From assembly GCA_963718315.1 (NCBI GenBank), contig CAVQZC010000007.1:620001-684000 (forward strand): DNA of 64,000 nt. Direction: 5' to 3'. The DNA comes from CAVQZC01 sp963718315. GTDB taxonomy: Bacteria > Actinomycetota > Thermoleophilia > Gaiellales > JAICJC01. Made by a program: the position numbers and the translations under genes. Below, piece by piece: positions 7,500 to 15,254 of the stretch. Below the pieces are notes generated by a model. It saw nothing but the letters and a program-made list of their open reading frames with translations, did no database searches and had not been told where the DNA came from. Position 1 is the first letter of the stretch, and every line of letters starts with the position of its first letter.

Positions 7500-8729
7500 G
7501 TGACCACCCGATCGACAACAGCAATCCGCCGCATCTCCTTCGGCCGTGCGATTGCAGTGACCGGCTTCGAGGCGGGATGGATCGCACTCATGGTGGCGGT
7601 CTACGCCCAGACGCACTCGACGGTGTGGATGTCGGCGGCCCTGTTCGTCGTGATCGCGACATCCGGTGTGGCGGCCCCCGTCGCCGGGGCGCTCGGCGAC
7701 CGCTACGACCGGCGGCGGGTAATGGTGGTTTCGGAGCTGGTGGCGGCAGTCTTTGCCGGCGCCATGGTGCTGACGTCGTCGCCGCCGGTCCTGATCGCCC
7801 TGGCGGCCATGGTCGGTCTCGCCGAGGCCCCCTTCATGCCCGCGTCCAGCGCCGCTGTCCCCAACCTGGTGCCCGAGACGCGGCTGGAATGGGCGAACTC
7901 GACCCTCGCGATCGGCCGCAACACCGGCCAGCTGATCGGGCCGCTGGTCGGGGGCGTCCTGGTCGCCGCCACCGGTGCGCGGACGGTCTTCGCCCTGTCG
8001 GCAGTCGCGTTCGTGCTCTGCGCGGCGATTGTCGGTTCGGTCAGCGGCCGCTTCAGCGACGTCCGCACGCCTGCCGAGCGTGGGCAGTCGAGTGAGGTTC
8101 GCGCGGGGTTCGTTGCGGTCTGGCAATCGCCCGTTCTGCGAGGCATTGCGGCGGCGTGGATGGTGTTCCTGTTCATGCTCGGCCCGATCCTCGTGGCCGA
8201 GCTTCCGCTGGCCCACGAGTTCGGCCAGGGAGCGGCCGGCTACGGGGCGATCGCCGCCTGCTGGGGCGGCGGCAGCATCCTGGGCTCGTTCCTCGGCCGC
8301 CGAACGGCACGCATCTCAGAGGGCCGCTCGATGGTCTGGGGGTGCGTCCTGACAGGTACAGGGTTCGCGACCGTGGCGATCGCCCCCGTGTTCGCATTCG
8401 CGTTGACCGGAATGATCCTGGCCGGTCTCGCTGACGGCACCGTGACGGTGTCCGAGATGACCATCATCCAGCGCTGCACCTCGGACCACGTCCGCTCACG
8501 CGTGAACGCCGCCATCGACACGATCACGGCAGCGGCGTTTGCGCTGTCGTTCCCGGCTGCGGGCTTTCTGATCAACCTGCTGGGCGTGCGCGGCGCCTAC
8601 TGGATGGCCGCGGTCGGCTGCTGGCTCGCCGCGCTGATCCTGGTGCCCGCCATGCGCGCCCTCAAACGGCAGCCCGCAGACGCAGGCTCCTCCCCGACAC
8701 CGAGTCCGGCCGGGACCGTGGCGCGCTAG
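7500..8729 (+). CDS. MFS exporter (EntS/macrolide-efflux-like, MFS_3 type)
   Basis: A 409-aa major facilitator protein with about twelve hydrophobic segments. The family A-motif is visible as GALGDRYDRRRVMV after helix 2, and RNTGQLIGPLVGG marks helix 5. The type covers siderophore, macrolide and other drug exporters. The GTG at 7500 is chosen because TCAGGAGA lies about nine bases before it. The open frame runs further upstream only through the leader region. No regulator gene is adjacent. Export is known for the family; the cargo is not known. Confidence 0.85.
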   Translation: MTTRSTTAIRRISFGRAIAVTGFEAGWIALMVAVYAQTHSTVWMSAALFVVIATSGVAAPVAGALGDRYDRRRVMVVSELVAAVFAGAMVLTSSPPVLIALAAMVGLAEAPFMPASSAAVPNLVPETRLEWANSTLAIGRNTGQLIGPLVGGVLVAATGARTVFALSAVAFVLCAAIVGSVSGRFSDVRTPAERGQSSEVRAGFVAVWQSPVLRGIAAAWMVFLFMLGPILVAELPLAHEFGQGAAGYGAIAACWGGGSILGSFLGRRTARISEGRSMVWGCVLTGTGFATVAIAPVFAFALTGMILAGLADGTVTVSEMTIIQRCTSDHVRSRVNAAIDTITAAAFALSFPAAGFLINLLGVRGAYWMAAVGCWLAALILVPAMRALKRQPADAGSSPTPSPAGTVAR

Positions 8730-8769
8730 CAAATCGGTGATACCCTCGGGTGGTCGTCGCGTGAGGGAT

Positions 8770-8841
8770 CCTCGATGGAGCCCAAAGCTCCCACGAGGCG
8801 ATGCCTCTCCCTGGCCCGGAAGCCCGCTCAGCTTCCGGGCC
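8770..8841. terminator. Two hairpins after the MFS gene
   Basis: A perfect 11-bp stem pairs 8813-8823 with 8831-8841 around a 7-nt loop. An imperfect stem lies at about 8770-8798. Neither has a strong T-run. They probably end the exporter transcript and insulate the leaderless gene at 8877. Confidence 0.5.
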
Positions 8842-8863
8842 GCCATGCGACACGTGGGCCCGC

Positions 8864-8869
8864 TACCCT
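8864..8869 (+). promoter_or_regulatory. Leaderless -10 box TACCCT
   Basis: TACCCT ends seven bases before the ATG at 8877, with no ribosome site between. Confidence 0.55.
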
Positions 8870-8876
8870 TGGGCGC

Positions 8877-9110
8877 ATGTGGAGGCGCGTGGCGCTCGGC
8901 GTGATCGTCGCACTCGCCGCCGGGTGGGTGCTGACCGGGGTCGGCAGACCATCGCCGGCGACCGCCGCGCGCGGCTCGAACGCCTGGGCGGGCCAGGGGC
9001 CGCCCCGCCCGCAGAACGCCGTCTCGAACAACTGCCGGCTCCACGCTCGCGTCACCATCGACCGGTCGCCGGCAGTCATGGTGGCCCTGCGGATCTGCAC
9101 CAGGCCGTAG
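8877..9110 (+). CDS. Small exported protein of unknown function
   Basis: A 77-aa protein with a good signal peptide (MWRRVALGVIVALAAGWVLTG) and a short mature part. The mature part is Pro/Arg-rich with two cysteines (SNNCRLHARV and ALRICTRP) that could form a disulfide. It matches no family I recognise. The start is supported by the leaderless -10 box and by the signal peptide beginning at once. It converges on the histidine kinase gene 14 bp downstream. Confidence 0.55.
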   Translation: MWRRVALGVIVALAAGWVLTGVGRPSPATAARGSNAWAGQGPPRPQNAVSNNCRLHARVTIDRSPAVMVALRICTRP

Positions 9111-9124
9111 GCGTGCCGCCTCGG

Positions 9125-10669
9125 TCAGCCGCGAATCGGGATCACGAACGTGACCCGGGTGCCGGCGCCCGGCGCTGAGTCGACCGTCAGCTCACCGTCG
9201 GCCAGCCGTAGTCGCTCATAGGTGGAGTCGAGCCCGATGTGCTTGGACGCCGGCCGCGAGCGCTCGCGCTGGGGGTCGAATCCGGCGCCGTCATCCTCGA
9301 CGGCCCCGTCGACAACGCTCCCCGTTTGCGACAACCGCACCGTCACCGTCTGGGCCCCCGCGTGCTTGGCTGCGTTCAGCAGCAGCTCGGCGGTCGTGCG
9401 GTAGATCAGCAGCTCGGTCTCGTCGTCCAGGCGGTCCAGGTCGCTGACCACCTTGCCCTCGAACCCCCGTTCGGACGCCAGCTCGTCGACCAGCTGCTGC
9501 ACGGCGGCGGCGGCGCCCGCGCTGTGCAGGAGCGGCGGGCGCAGCTCGAACATCAGCCTGCGTGCCCGCTCCATCGCGTTGGTCAGGATCCCGCGCGTCG
9601 CCTGAATGCCCTCGGCGAGGTCGGAACGCCCGGCGTCACCGGCCTTGGCGGCCTGCCGGTCGAGCGAGAACAGCGAGGCGGCTAGCACCTGCACGGTATC
9701 GTCGTGCAGCTCGATCGCGATCCGGGCCCGCTCCTCGTCCTCGGTGCGAAGCAGCGCCGAGATGGCGGCATCCCGGTCCGACTCGCTGCGCTCCAGTGAG
9801 ATGGCCGCTCCGACGATGTTGGCGATCGCCTGCAGGAACGCGCTCTCATCGGACGAGAAGCGCCGCCGGCTGAGACTGAGCGCTCCGATCAGGCCGTAGA
9901 CCTCGCCGCGGGCCTGGATGCGGATGCCGATGCTGCTGCGAACGCCGAGCGCGATCACCTGGTCGCTGAACCGGTAGGGGGATCCCTCCAGCGTGTCCTC
10001 GACGATCACCGGTTCGTCGGACAGGAGGATGGCGCCGGTCTGGGTCTCCGGTTCGCTGGGAACGCGCATGACGCCCACCTCCTCGGGCGGCCAGCCGCGG
10101 CCGGCGCAGAGGATGAGGCCGCCGTCATCATCGACCGCCAGGATGCCGACGAACTCGACCCCAAGCTGGGCATGGGCGACCTCGACGGCCTCCTCGAGCA
10201 ACTCGGCAGACGGCATGCCACGAAGCGCGAGCTGTCCAAGCCGGGCCACCGCGCGCTGCTGGTCGAGCGCCAACCGGACTGCGCGGTCGGGCCCCCGCGC
10301 CTCGCTGACCGACAGCAGGACGCCCACGCGCGACTGGGGAGCGCCGTCGTCGGAGCGCTGGATGGTCTCCACGCAGCGCACACGGACGTAGGTCCCGTCC
10401 GGCCGCCGCAGGCGGTACTCGGATTCATGCGGCACACCCCGGGCGACAGCGTCGCGCCACTCGGCGGTCACGCGGTCGCGGTCCTCGGGATGCAGGAGGG
10501 TCAGCCAGGCGTCGCCGGAGTAGTCCTCCAGCGCGCGTTCGGCGGCGCCGAGCAGCACCTCCAGCTCGCGGCTCAGCCAGAGCGTGTTGCCGGCGCTGTC
10601 ATACGCGTACATCGCCGCGACGGGCTGCTCGATCGCCGCGAGCTCGCTCTCACCTACCGGCTGGCTCAC
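9125..10669 (-). CDS. PAS-GAF sensor histidine kinase (NarL/DegS type)
   Basis: A 514-aa cytoplasmic sensor kinase. A PAS domain covers about residues 20-130 (LLHPEDRDRV, YRLRRPDGTYVRVRC) and a GAF domain about 160-300. The HisKA_3 dimerisation box is EDEERARIAIELHDDTVQVLAAS, with the phospho-accepting His in LHDD. The C-terminal HATPase has TTAELLLNAAKHAGA (N box) and EDDGAGFD (G1 box). No membrane segment is present, so it senses an intracellular signal. No response regulator is adjacent, making it an orphan here. The GTG at 10669 is preferred over the ATG at 10690 because TAGGTT ends seven bases before it. Confidence 0.9.
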   Translation of the reverse strand: MSQPVGESELAAIEQPVAAMYAYDSAGNTLWLSRELEVLLGAAERALEDYSGDAWLTLLHPEDRDRVTAEWRDAVARGVPHESEYRLRRPDGTYVRVRCVETIQRSDDGAPQSRVGVLLSVSEARGPDRAVRLALDQQRAVARLGQLALRGMPSAELLEEAVEVAHAQLGVEFVGILAVDDDGGLILCAGRGWPPEEVGVMRVPSEPETQTGAILLSDEPVIVEDTLEGSPYRFSDQVIALGVRSSIGIRIQARGEVYGLIGALSLSRRRFSSDESAFLQAIANIVGAAISLERSESDRDAAISALLRTEDEERARIAIELHDDTVQVLAASLFSLDRQAAKAGDAGRSDLAEGIQATRGILTNAMERARRLMFELRPPLLHSAGAAAAVQQLVDELASERGFEGKVVSDLDRLDDETELLIYRTTAELLLNAAKHAGAQTVTVRLSQTGSVVDGAVEDDGAGFDPQRERSRPASKHIGLDSTYERLRLADGELTVDSAPGAGTRVTFVIPIRG

Positions 10670-10676
10670 GAGGGGG

Positions 10677-10682
10677 AACCTA
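10677..10682 (-). promoter_or_regulatory. Leaderless -10 box TAGGTT for the kinase
   Basis: On the minus strand TAGGTT lies seven bases before the GTG at 10669. It lies inside the longer reading frame, which argues against the upstream ATG. Confidence 0.6.
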
Positions 10683-10738
10683 GCAACCATGGCGTCACCG
10701 GACGACGGCCGTCCCCCGCGTGCTGGCTCCGACCCGCC

Positions 10739-10948
10739 TCAGCCGAAGTGGCCGAAATGTGTCGCGATGACGAGCAGAAGGCCGGCGAGGGCGAGGGCGA
10801 TCCCGGCGACGATCCGTCGCTCGGATGCGAACTTGAGAGCCGGTAGCTCGGCGGCCGCGTACCAGACCCCCGCGATCAGCAGGAGCAGGAACCCGACCTC
10901 GGCGATCCGATGACCCGTGTGAGCGGTCATGCCCAGCTCTGCGTGCAT
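10739..10948 (-). CDS. Small two-helix membrane protein
   Basis: A 69-aa protein with two hydrophobic helices, about residues 16-33 (IAEVGFLLLLIAGVWYAAAE) and 44-62 (RIVAGIALALAGLLLVIAT), joined by a basic loop. It has no recognised family. A leaderless -10 box supports the ATG start. It lies upstream of the histidine kinase on the same strand, but the kinase has its own promoter. Confidence 0.6.
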   Translation of the reverse strand: MHAELGMTAHTGHRIAEVGFLLLLIAGVWYAAAELPALKFASERRIVAGIALALAGLLLVIATHFGHFG

Positions 10949-10954
10949 AGACAG

Positions 10955-10960
10955 AGACTA
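10955..10960 (-). promoter_or_regulatory. Leaderless -10 box TAGTCT
   Basis: On the minus strand TAGTCT ends six bases before the ATG at 10948. Confidence 0.5.
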
Positions 10961-11059
10961 GTACCGCTCCGACCCTCCGAGCTGTGCTTCGGAGCTTTCT
11001 TAGACCTGGCCAAGAATCCAAGACGTGGCCAACCCGCCTCGGCCACGCTTCGGGGTGCG

Positions 11060-11302
11060 ATGGTGATGGGCAGCAGAATACGGCGATCCGACGTGCGCGA
11101 CGCCGATGAGATGGCGCTGAACTTCGAGATCAGCCGCGACGAGTGGATCAACCGGCTGGTCCATCTCGGTGGCCTCACCCGCCGTGACGCGGTAGAGCAC
11201 GTCAGAGTCGTCGCGGACTCGGGCGGGAGCAACGAGGGGCCGGGCGCCGGCGTAGCGCCGGCCTACCGGTTGGCTCAGCGCAGGGTCACGGAAGCGATGT
11301 AG
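11060..11302 (+). CDS. Hypothetical protein
   Basis: An 80-aa ORF. The central part, EISRDEWINRLVHLGGLTRRDAVEHVRVVADS, looks like a genuine helical protein, while the tail is low-complexity Gly/Pro. No ribosome site or -10 box clearly fixes the start; ATG codons lie at 11060 and 11066. The last 17 bases overlap the convergent gene at 11286. No family is recognised. Confidence 0.4.
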   Translation: MVMGSRIRRSDVRDADEMALNFEISRDEWINRLVHLGGLTRRDAVEHVRVVADSGGSNEGPGAGVAPAYRLAQRRVTEAM

Positions 11303-11552
11303 CCGCGTCCTTGCCGGCCTGCGTCAGCTGCGCCGACTTGGGGACCGCGTCAGGCACGTACTCGGCCAGACCGAGGTGGACCAGATGGTCGATGTTCTCG
11401 GCTACGTCGCGGTGAAGCTCCGGTGAGTTCTCGCCCTGGCCGGCGGCGCGACCCTCGTTCGCAATCGCGTTCGACACATCCGCGGCGGTGGCGGGCCCAC
11501 TGACCAGCCTCCGCAGGATGTCGTCCTGGTACGGGAAACGGTTGACCGCCAT
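11286..11552 (-). CDS. Hypothetical winged-helix-like protein
   Basis: An 88-aa protein of unknown family. The pattern DDILRRLVSGPATAADVSNAIAN, followed by IDHLVHLGLAEYVP and a closing LTQAGKDAA, is what one sees in small winged-helix domains. DNA binding is therefore possible but not shown. The ATG is preceded by AAAGGGG, and a good promoter lies about 30 bases upstream. It is divergent from the arginase-fold gene. Confidence 0.6.
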   Translation of the reverse strand: MAVNRFPYQDDILRRLVSGPATAADVSNAIANEGRAAGQGENSPELHRDVAENIDHLVHLGLAEYVPDAVPKSAQLTQAGKDAATSLP

Positions 11553-11582
11553 CGCAGCCCCTTTCGAGTCGGCATCCGCGCC

Positions 11583-11611
11583 ACCCTACGTGGTCGGTAG
11601 GCCGTCTGCAA
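11583..11611 (-). promoter_or_regulatory. Promoter TTGCAG-17-TAGGGT
   Basis: On the minus strand, TTGCAG (11606-11611) and TAGGGT (11583-11588) are separated by exactly 17 bp. The promoter drives the winged-helix-like gene at 11552, which has a leader with a ribosome site. Confidence 0.6.
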
Positions 11612-11639
11612 CCGAGGATACAAGCGCAGCGGGCGGTTG

Positions 11640-11691
11640 TATCATCTGGCGCATGCCGCTCTCAGCCGCCGGCCCCAGGGCGGGCTAGAGT
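11640..11691 (+). promoter_or_regulatory. Tandem leaderless -10 boxes and 11-codon upstream ORF before the arginase-fold gene
   Basis: TATCAT (11640-11645) ends seven bases before an ATG at 11653 that opens an 11-codon ORF ending in TAG at 11686-11688. That TAG is part of a second box, TAGAGT (11686-11691), eight bases before the GTG of the arginase-fold gene at 11700. Two start sites are implied, one leaderless for the main gene and one carrying the short ORF. Confidence 0.5.
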
Positions 11692-11699
11692 CCCGGCCG

Positions 11700-12611
11700 G
11701 TGAGCACAGAGCAGCTCTCGGTGCTGGGCGTACCGTCAAGTGCCGGCTCGTACGCTTCGGGCCAGGAAGATGCGCCACGCGCGTTGCGAGACGCGGGTCT
11801 GATTCGCAAAATCACTGCGGCATCGACCCGGCCTGTGTACGACATCGGCGACCTTCCGCGGTATCGGTGGCGACCCGATCGGGCTCGACCCCGAGCACAG
11901 AACCTCGACGAGGTGATCGCCACCGCCACGCGCGTGAGCGAGGTGGTCAGCGCGTCGCTGGAGGCAGGCGGGTCACTGCTGGTACTGGGCGGTGACTGCA
12001 CGATTGGCATCGGCGTGGTCGCCGGATGCGTGGCGGCCGGGCTTGATCCCGGGCTTGTCTACTTCGACATGCACACCGATCTGAATACTCCCTCGAGCGT
12101 GATCGACGGCGCGCTCGATTGGATGGGCCTGGCGCACATGCTGGGCATCGAGGGCAGCGTCGAAGCGCTTCGCGACATCGGCATCCGAAGCCCGCTGCTT
12201 TCGATCGAGAACGTGGCCGTGATCGGCTGCGAGCACAGCCAAGCAACTGAGTGGGAGCGCGATCTGATTGACCGGATCGGTCTGAAGACCGTTGCCGCGG
12301 ACGACGTCCGCACCGACCCACATGCCGCGTCTCGCACTGCCGTTGACATGCTGGCCGAGCCGGCCGGGCCTCTCGTCGTCCACTTCGATGTGGACGTCAT
12401 CGACTTCGTCGACGCTCCGTTGTCCGAGAACACCGGACGAAACGTCGGAATCACGCTCGAGCACGCGCTCGCCGTGACGGATGATCTCGTGGACGAGCCG
12501 CGAGTCAGGATACTCACGATCACCGAACTCAACCCACACCACGCCGGCGCCGATCCGGAATCGTTCGCTCGCTTCGTCACCCGTCTTGCGAGGGCCGCAT
12601 CCAGGCTGTAG
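11700..12611 (+). CDS. Arginase/agmatinase-fold ureohydrolase with altered metal motif
   Basis: A 303-aa ureohydrolase. Family motifs are present: LVLGGDCTIGIG (first metal motif), YFDMHTDLNTP (DxHxD), and HFDVDVIDF (DxDxxD). The first motif normally reads GGDH, with His as a manganese ligand; here the residue is Cys. Other metal ligands are intact. The usual reaction is hydrolysis of arginine, agmatine or a similar guanidino compound to urea. The Cys swap may change the metal or the activity, so the substrate is left open. The GTG start is set by the TAGAGT box eight bases upstream. Confidence 0.8.
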   Translation: MSTEQLSVLGVPSSAGSYASGQEDAPRALRDAGLIRKITAASTRPVYDIGDLPRYRWRPDRARPRAQNLDEVIATATRVSEVVSASLEAGGSLLVLGGDCTIGIGVVAGCVAAGLDPGLVYFDMHTDLNTPSSVIDGALDWMGLAHMLGIEGSVEALRDIGIRSPLLSIENVAVIGCEHSQATEWERDLIDRIGLKTVAADDVRTDPHAASRTAVDMLAEPAGPLVVHFDVDVIDFVDAPLSENTGRNVGITLEHALAVTDDLVDEPRVRILTITELNPHHAGADPESFARFVTRLARAASRL

Positions 12612-12687
12612 CGGCCGTGGCTGGCACCGCTCGGCGACGGGATACGCGGCCGAGCGGTGCCTGCATGACGGGAACCGGGGGAGGTGC

Positions 12688-12840
12688 CTACATCTTGTTG
12701 ATGACGTTCGTCAGCACCGTGCTGATGACGCCGCTGAGAAGCGTCAGAGTTGCCACCACGGCGATCGTGATGACTCCCAGAACGATGGCGTACTCGGCCA
12801 TGGTCTGGCCGGACTCGCGGCGGTCGAGCTGATCGTTCAT
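12688..12840 (-). CDS. Orphan Flp/Fap pilin
   Basis: A 50-aa Flp-type pilin. The prepilin cleavage motif ESG|QTMAEYA is followed by one hydrophobic helix (IVLGVITIAVVATLTLLSG) and a short tail. The ATG at 12840 follows AGGGAG by about seven bases. It is nearly identical over its mature part to the pilin at 37649-37819 at the head of the tad locus, yet it lies 25 kb away with no other pilus gene. It could be an alternative major pilin or a minor subunit of the same fibre. Confidence 0.9.
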   Translation of the reverse strand: MNDQLDRRESGQTMAEYAIVLGVITIAVVATLTLLSGVISTVLTNVINKM

Positions 12841-13006
12841 GTGTGGCTCCCTGGTTGCAACGCAATGAGGCTGACCGGGTGACCAACCGTCGCCTGTATC
12901 GACGGTTCCGCGCCTGCCCCGCACCCCCATCGGGGTGGGATCGAGCAGGCCCGGGGCGGCCGGGCAGCATCGCGCCCCGCGCGTCCTCAAACAGGTCGAG
13001 CGTTTT

Positions 13007-13468
13007 CTAGAGCGGGACTCCGTTTACGAGATCCCACCCTTGCGTCTTCGAGACCGGCTGGCCGACCGAGTTCAGATGCGTATACGTCCACCGGATCGTC
13101 CCGCCCTGGTAGGAGAGGCTGACCTGCTCTGTGAGCCTGCTCTCGCCGCCGGAGCCGCCGTCGGACACCGACGAGACAGTGACGTTCGTCAACGCAATCT
13201 TGAAGGACACGACCCCGGTAGACGCGTCACGGTTCACCAGCGTGGCCGACGTGATCAGCGTCCCGGCCGCGCAGTGGCCCATGAGTGGAAGCGACGCCGT
13301 GTCCACGTACTTCGTGAGCGAGAGGTCCTCGAAGTTCGCATGGCCGCCTGCGACGCCGCTGTTGGATTCGCCCCAGCTCCACGCCAGAACGCTGATCCAG
13401 CCCGGGTACGTCGGGTCAGTGGAATCGCCACTGATGCCCGAGAGCTTGAGGAACATGTCGATCGCCAT
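13007..13468 (-). CDS. Hcp family protein (type VI tube-like), orphan
   Basis: A 153-aa Hcp-like protein. The start MAIDMFLKLSGISGDSTDP, the WSWGES strand, and LSLTKYVDTASLPLMGHCAAG followed by SFKIALTNVTVSSVS are the standard beta-barrel segments of the Hcp1 family. In Gram-negatives, Hcp hexamers build the type VI tube. No sheath, VgrG or baseplate gene is seen in the window. The ATG lies one base after the stop of the upstream Tat-exported protein gene, so the pair is translationally coupled. A secreted or chaperone-like role is plausible; function is unknown. Confidence 0.82.
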   Translation of the reverse strand: MAIDMFLKLSGISGDSTDPTYPGWISVLAWSWGESNSGVAGGHANFEDLSLTKYVDTASLPLMGHCAAGTLITSATLVNRDASTGVVSFKIALTNVTVSSVSDGGSGGESRLTEQVSLSYQGGTIRWTYTHLNSVGQPVSKTQGWDLVNGVPL

Positions 13469-13469
13469 T

Positions 13470-13985
13470 TCAGGCCTCCGGCGTGGTGATGTCGAGGGTG
13501 AACGTCGCCGTGCCGCGGGATGCCGCCGGCCTCTGGACAAGGTGGTACGAGCCGGCCGCTCCGGCAAATCGCCCGGTGCCGCCGATCACCGCGAAGGTCG
13601 CGTCATCGAACGTCGCGGGACCGACCGCGGTGATCGTGCCGTCAGGGAACTCCAGCCGGTGCAGGTGCGTCCCCGCGCCGCTGGTCGTCATCACCGACGC
13701 GTCGAATACGCCCAACTCACGTCCGTGGGCGTCAACGAGGCGTCCGGAGGGAAGACTCGGTGAGCCAACCGGCGGACGCGTCCCCGGACGCACGCCCGGC
13801 CACACCACCCGCCAATCAGCGCCATGAATCACACCCGGCAGCGCGGCGACGCGCCGTGCCGGCAGCGCGGCGGCGCCGGCCCCGGATACCTGCGACGCTG
13901 CTGCCTCCACCCCTCCGAGCACGCCCGCAAGCAACCCCATGCGGCCAAGCAACCGGCGCCGACTTGTTCGCGCGCTCACCGACAC
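13470..13985 (-). CDS. Tat-exported beta-barrel protein (allene oxide cyclase/dirigent-like)
   Basis: A 171-aa protein. The N-terminus has a twin-arginine signal, SRRRLLGRMGLLAGVLGG, cleaved near residue 40. The mature part has the pattern GTITAVGPATFDDATFAVIGGTGRFAGAAGSYHL, closely resembling the allene-oxide-cyclase-like/dirigent barrel domain. In plants these domains steer coupling or cyclisation reactions; bacterial members are uncharacterised. GTG codons at 13985 and 13979 are both possible starts. It is directly followed by the Hcp-like gene with one base between. Confidence 0.7.
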   Translation of the reverse strand: MSVSARTSRRRLLGRMGLLAGVLGGVEAAASQVSGAGAAALPARRVAALPGVIHGADWRVVWPGVRPGTRPPVGSPSLPSGRLVDAHGRELGVFDASVMTTSGAGTHLHRLEFPDGTITAVGPATFDDATFAVIGGTGRFAGAAGSYHLVQRPAASRGTATFTLDITTPEA

Positions 13986-14163
13986 ACCGGGGGCACGCTT
14001 CGCTTCACCTTCACCGTGGCCCTCTCAATCGTTGGAAGATCGCGGCGAACTGGTCGCATCTCGCCCGCGCTGAAGCCTTCGAAGCGCGAGTGTACACCAC
14101 CATCCACAAGTGACCGGCGGGGCCGCGCAGAGAGGTAACGCCGGCTGGGCCTGTAGGTACGCG

Positions 14164-14203
14164 AAAGCCCCTCCCGTCCCATGCGGCTGGACGAGAGGGG
14201 CCT
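14164..14203 (-). terminator. Hairpin terminator after tRNA-Asn
   Basis: A strong stem pairs 14167-14180 with 14189-14202, and on the minus strand it is followed by TTTCG. It lies about 20 bases past the tRNA 3' end. Confidence 0.75.
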
Positions 14204-14222
14204 GGTTGCGCGAAATATCAGG

Positions 14223-14294
14223 CTCCTCGGGCAGGATTCGAACCTGCAACCCTCCGGTTAACAGCCGGATGCTCTACCGTTGAGCTACCGAGGA
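14223..14294 (-). tRNA. tRNA-Asn (GTT)
   Basis: A complete cloverleaf: acceptor TCCTCGG/CCGAGGA, D arm GCTC/GAGC, anticodon stem TCCGG/CCGGA with loop CTGTTAA, and T arm GCAGG/CCTGC with TTCGAAT. The anticodon GTT reads Asn. The discriminator is G and CCA is not encoded. Confidence 0.97.
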
Positions 14295-14324
14295 TCGGGG
14301 CCTGAGGGCAGGCCGTTTTCTAGA

Positions 14325-15240
14325 TTAGTCGATCAGGTGGCGGAGATCGGCGTGCTCGCCCTGGGCGGCCAGCCGGCGCAGCGTCCGCGTCTCGATCTGG
14401 CGCACCCGCTCGCGGGTGACCCCGAACCGGCGGCCCACCTCTTCGAGCGTCATGGCCTGCTCCCCACCGAGGCCGTAGCGCAGCTCCAGGATCGTCCGCT
14501 CGCGGTAGGGCAGGGCAGCGATCAGGTCGGCGACGCGGTCGGACGCGCTGGCGCTCGGCCATGTCGTCGCCGGGCTTCAGCATGCGCTCGTCCTCGATCA
14601 GCTCGCCCAGCTCGGTCGAGTCCTCGCCGACCGGTGCGGCCAGCGACACGGGCTCCTGCGAGACGCGCTTCAGCTGCTCGATCTTGGCAGGCTTGAGGCC
14701 CATGACCTCGGCCAGCTCCTCGTTGGTCGGCGTCCGGTGCAGCTTCTGGGTCAGCTGCCGCTCGGTGCGCACCATCCGGTTGATTGTGTCGACCACCTGT
14801 GCCGGAACGCGGATCGTGCGGCCCTGATCGGCCAGCGCGCGCGTGACCGACTGGCGGATCCACCACGTCGCGTAGGTCGAGAACCGGTGGCCGAGCCGCC
14901 AGTCGTAGCGCTCGACCGCCTTCATCAGGCCCAGGTTCCCCTCCTGGATGAGGTCGAGGAACGACAGGCCGCGGTTGGAGTAGCGGCGTGCGACCGAGAC
15001 GACCAGGCGCAGGTTTGACTCGATCAGGCGACGGCGGGCTCGACGGTCTCCGCGCTCCAGTGCCTTGGCCAGCGAGACCTCTTCGGCAGCGGTGAGCAGC
15101 GGGACACGGGCGATCTCGCGGAGGTAGAGCCCCACCGTGTCCTCGGTCGGACTCGGCGCGACATCTAGATCCAGATCGAGGTCGTCGTCGTCGAGCTCGG
15201 CCGGATCACCCAGGGGTTGTTCCGGGGCGTACTCGGACAT
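14325..15240 (-). CDS. RNA polymerase sigma-70 factor, RpoD/SigA type (frameshifted)
   Basis: About 305 codons. Region 1.2 is DTVGLYLREIARVPLL. Region 2 includes LDLIQEGNLGLMKAVERYDW and FSTYATWWIRQSVTRA. Region 3 includes MGLKPAKIEQL. Region 4, readable after a one-base indel near 14550, has LPYRERTILELRYGL, then EEVGRRFGVTRERVRQIE. Regions 2-4 are those of primary or near-primary sigma factors; the short N-terminus without region 1.1 leaves SigA versus SigB-like open. The start codon is inferred as the ATG at 15240, within 15 bases of the dnaG stop. It forms an operon with dgt and dnaG. The indel is most likely a sequence error. Confidence 0.9.
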
Positions 15241-15254
15241 GGATGTGGGGTCTG

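Noticed and set aside
13007..13468. A type VI secretion system
   Set aside because: Only Hcp is present; no sheath, VgrG, TssJLM or ClpV gene is seen, and the organism is not Gram-negative.
14545..14562. Programmed frameshifting in the sigma gene and other genes
   Set aside because: No common slippery motif is shared, the events vary in position, and so many essential genes are hit that sequence error is far more likely.
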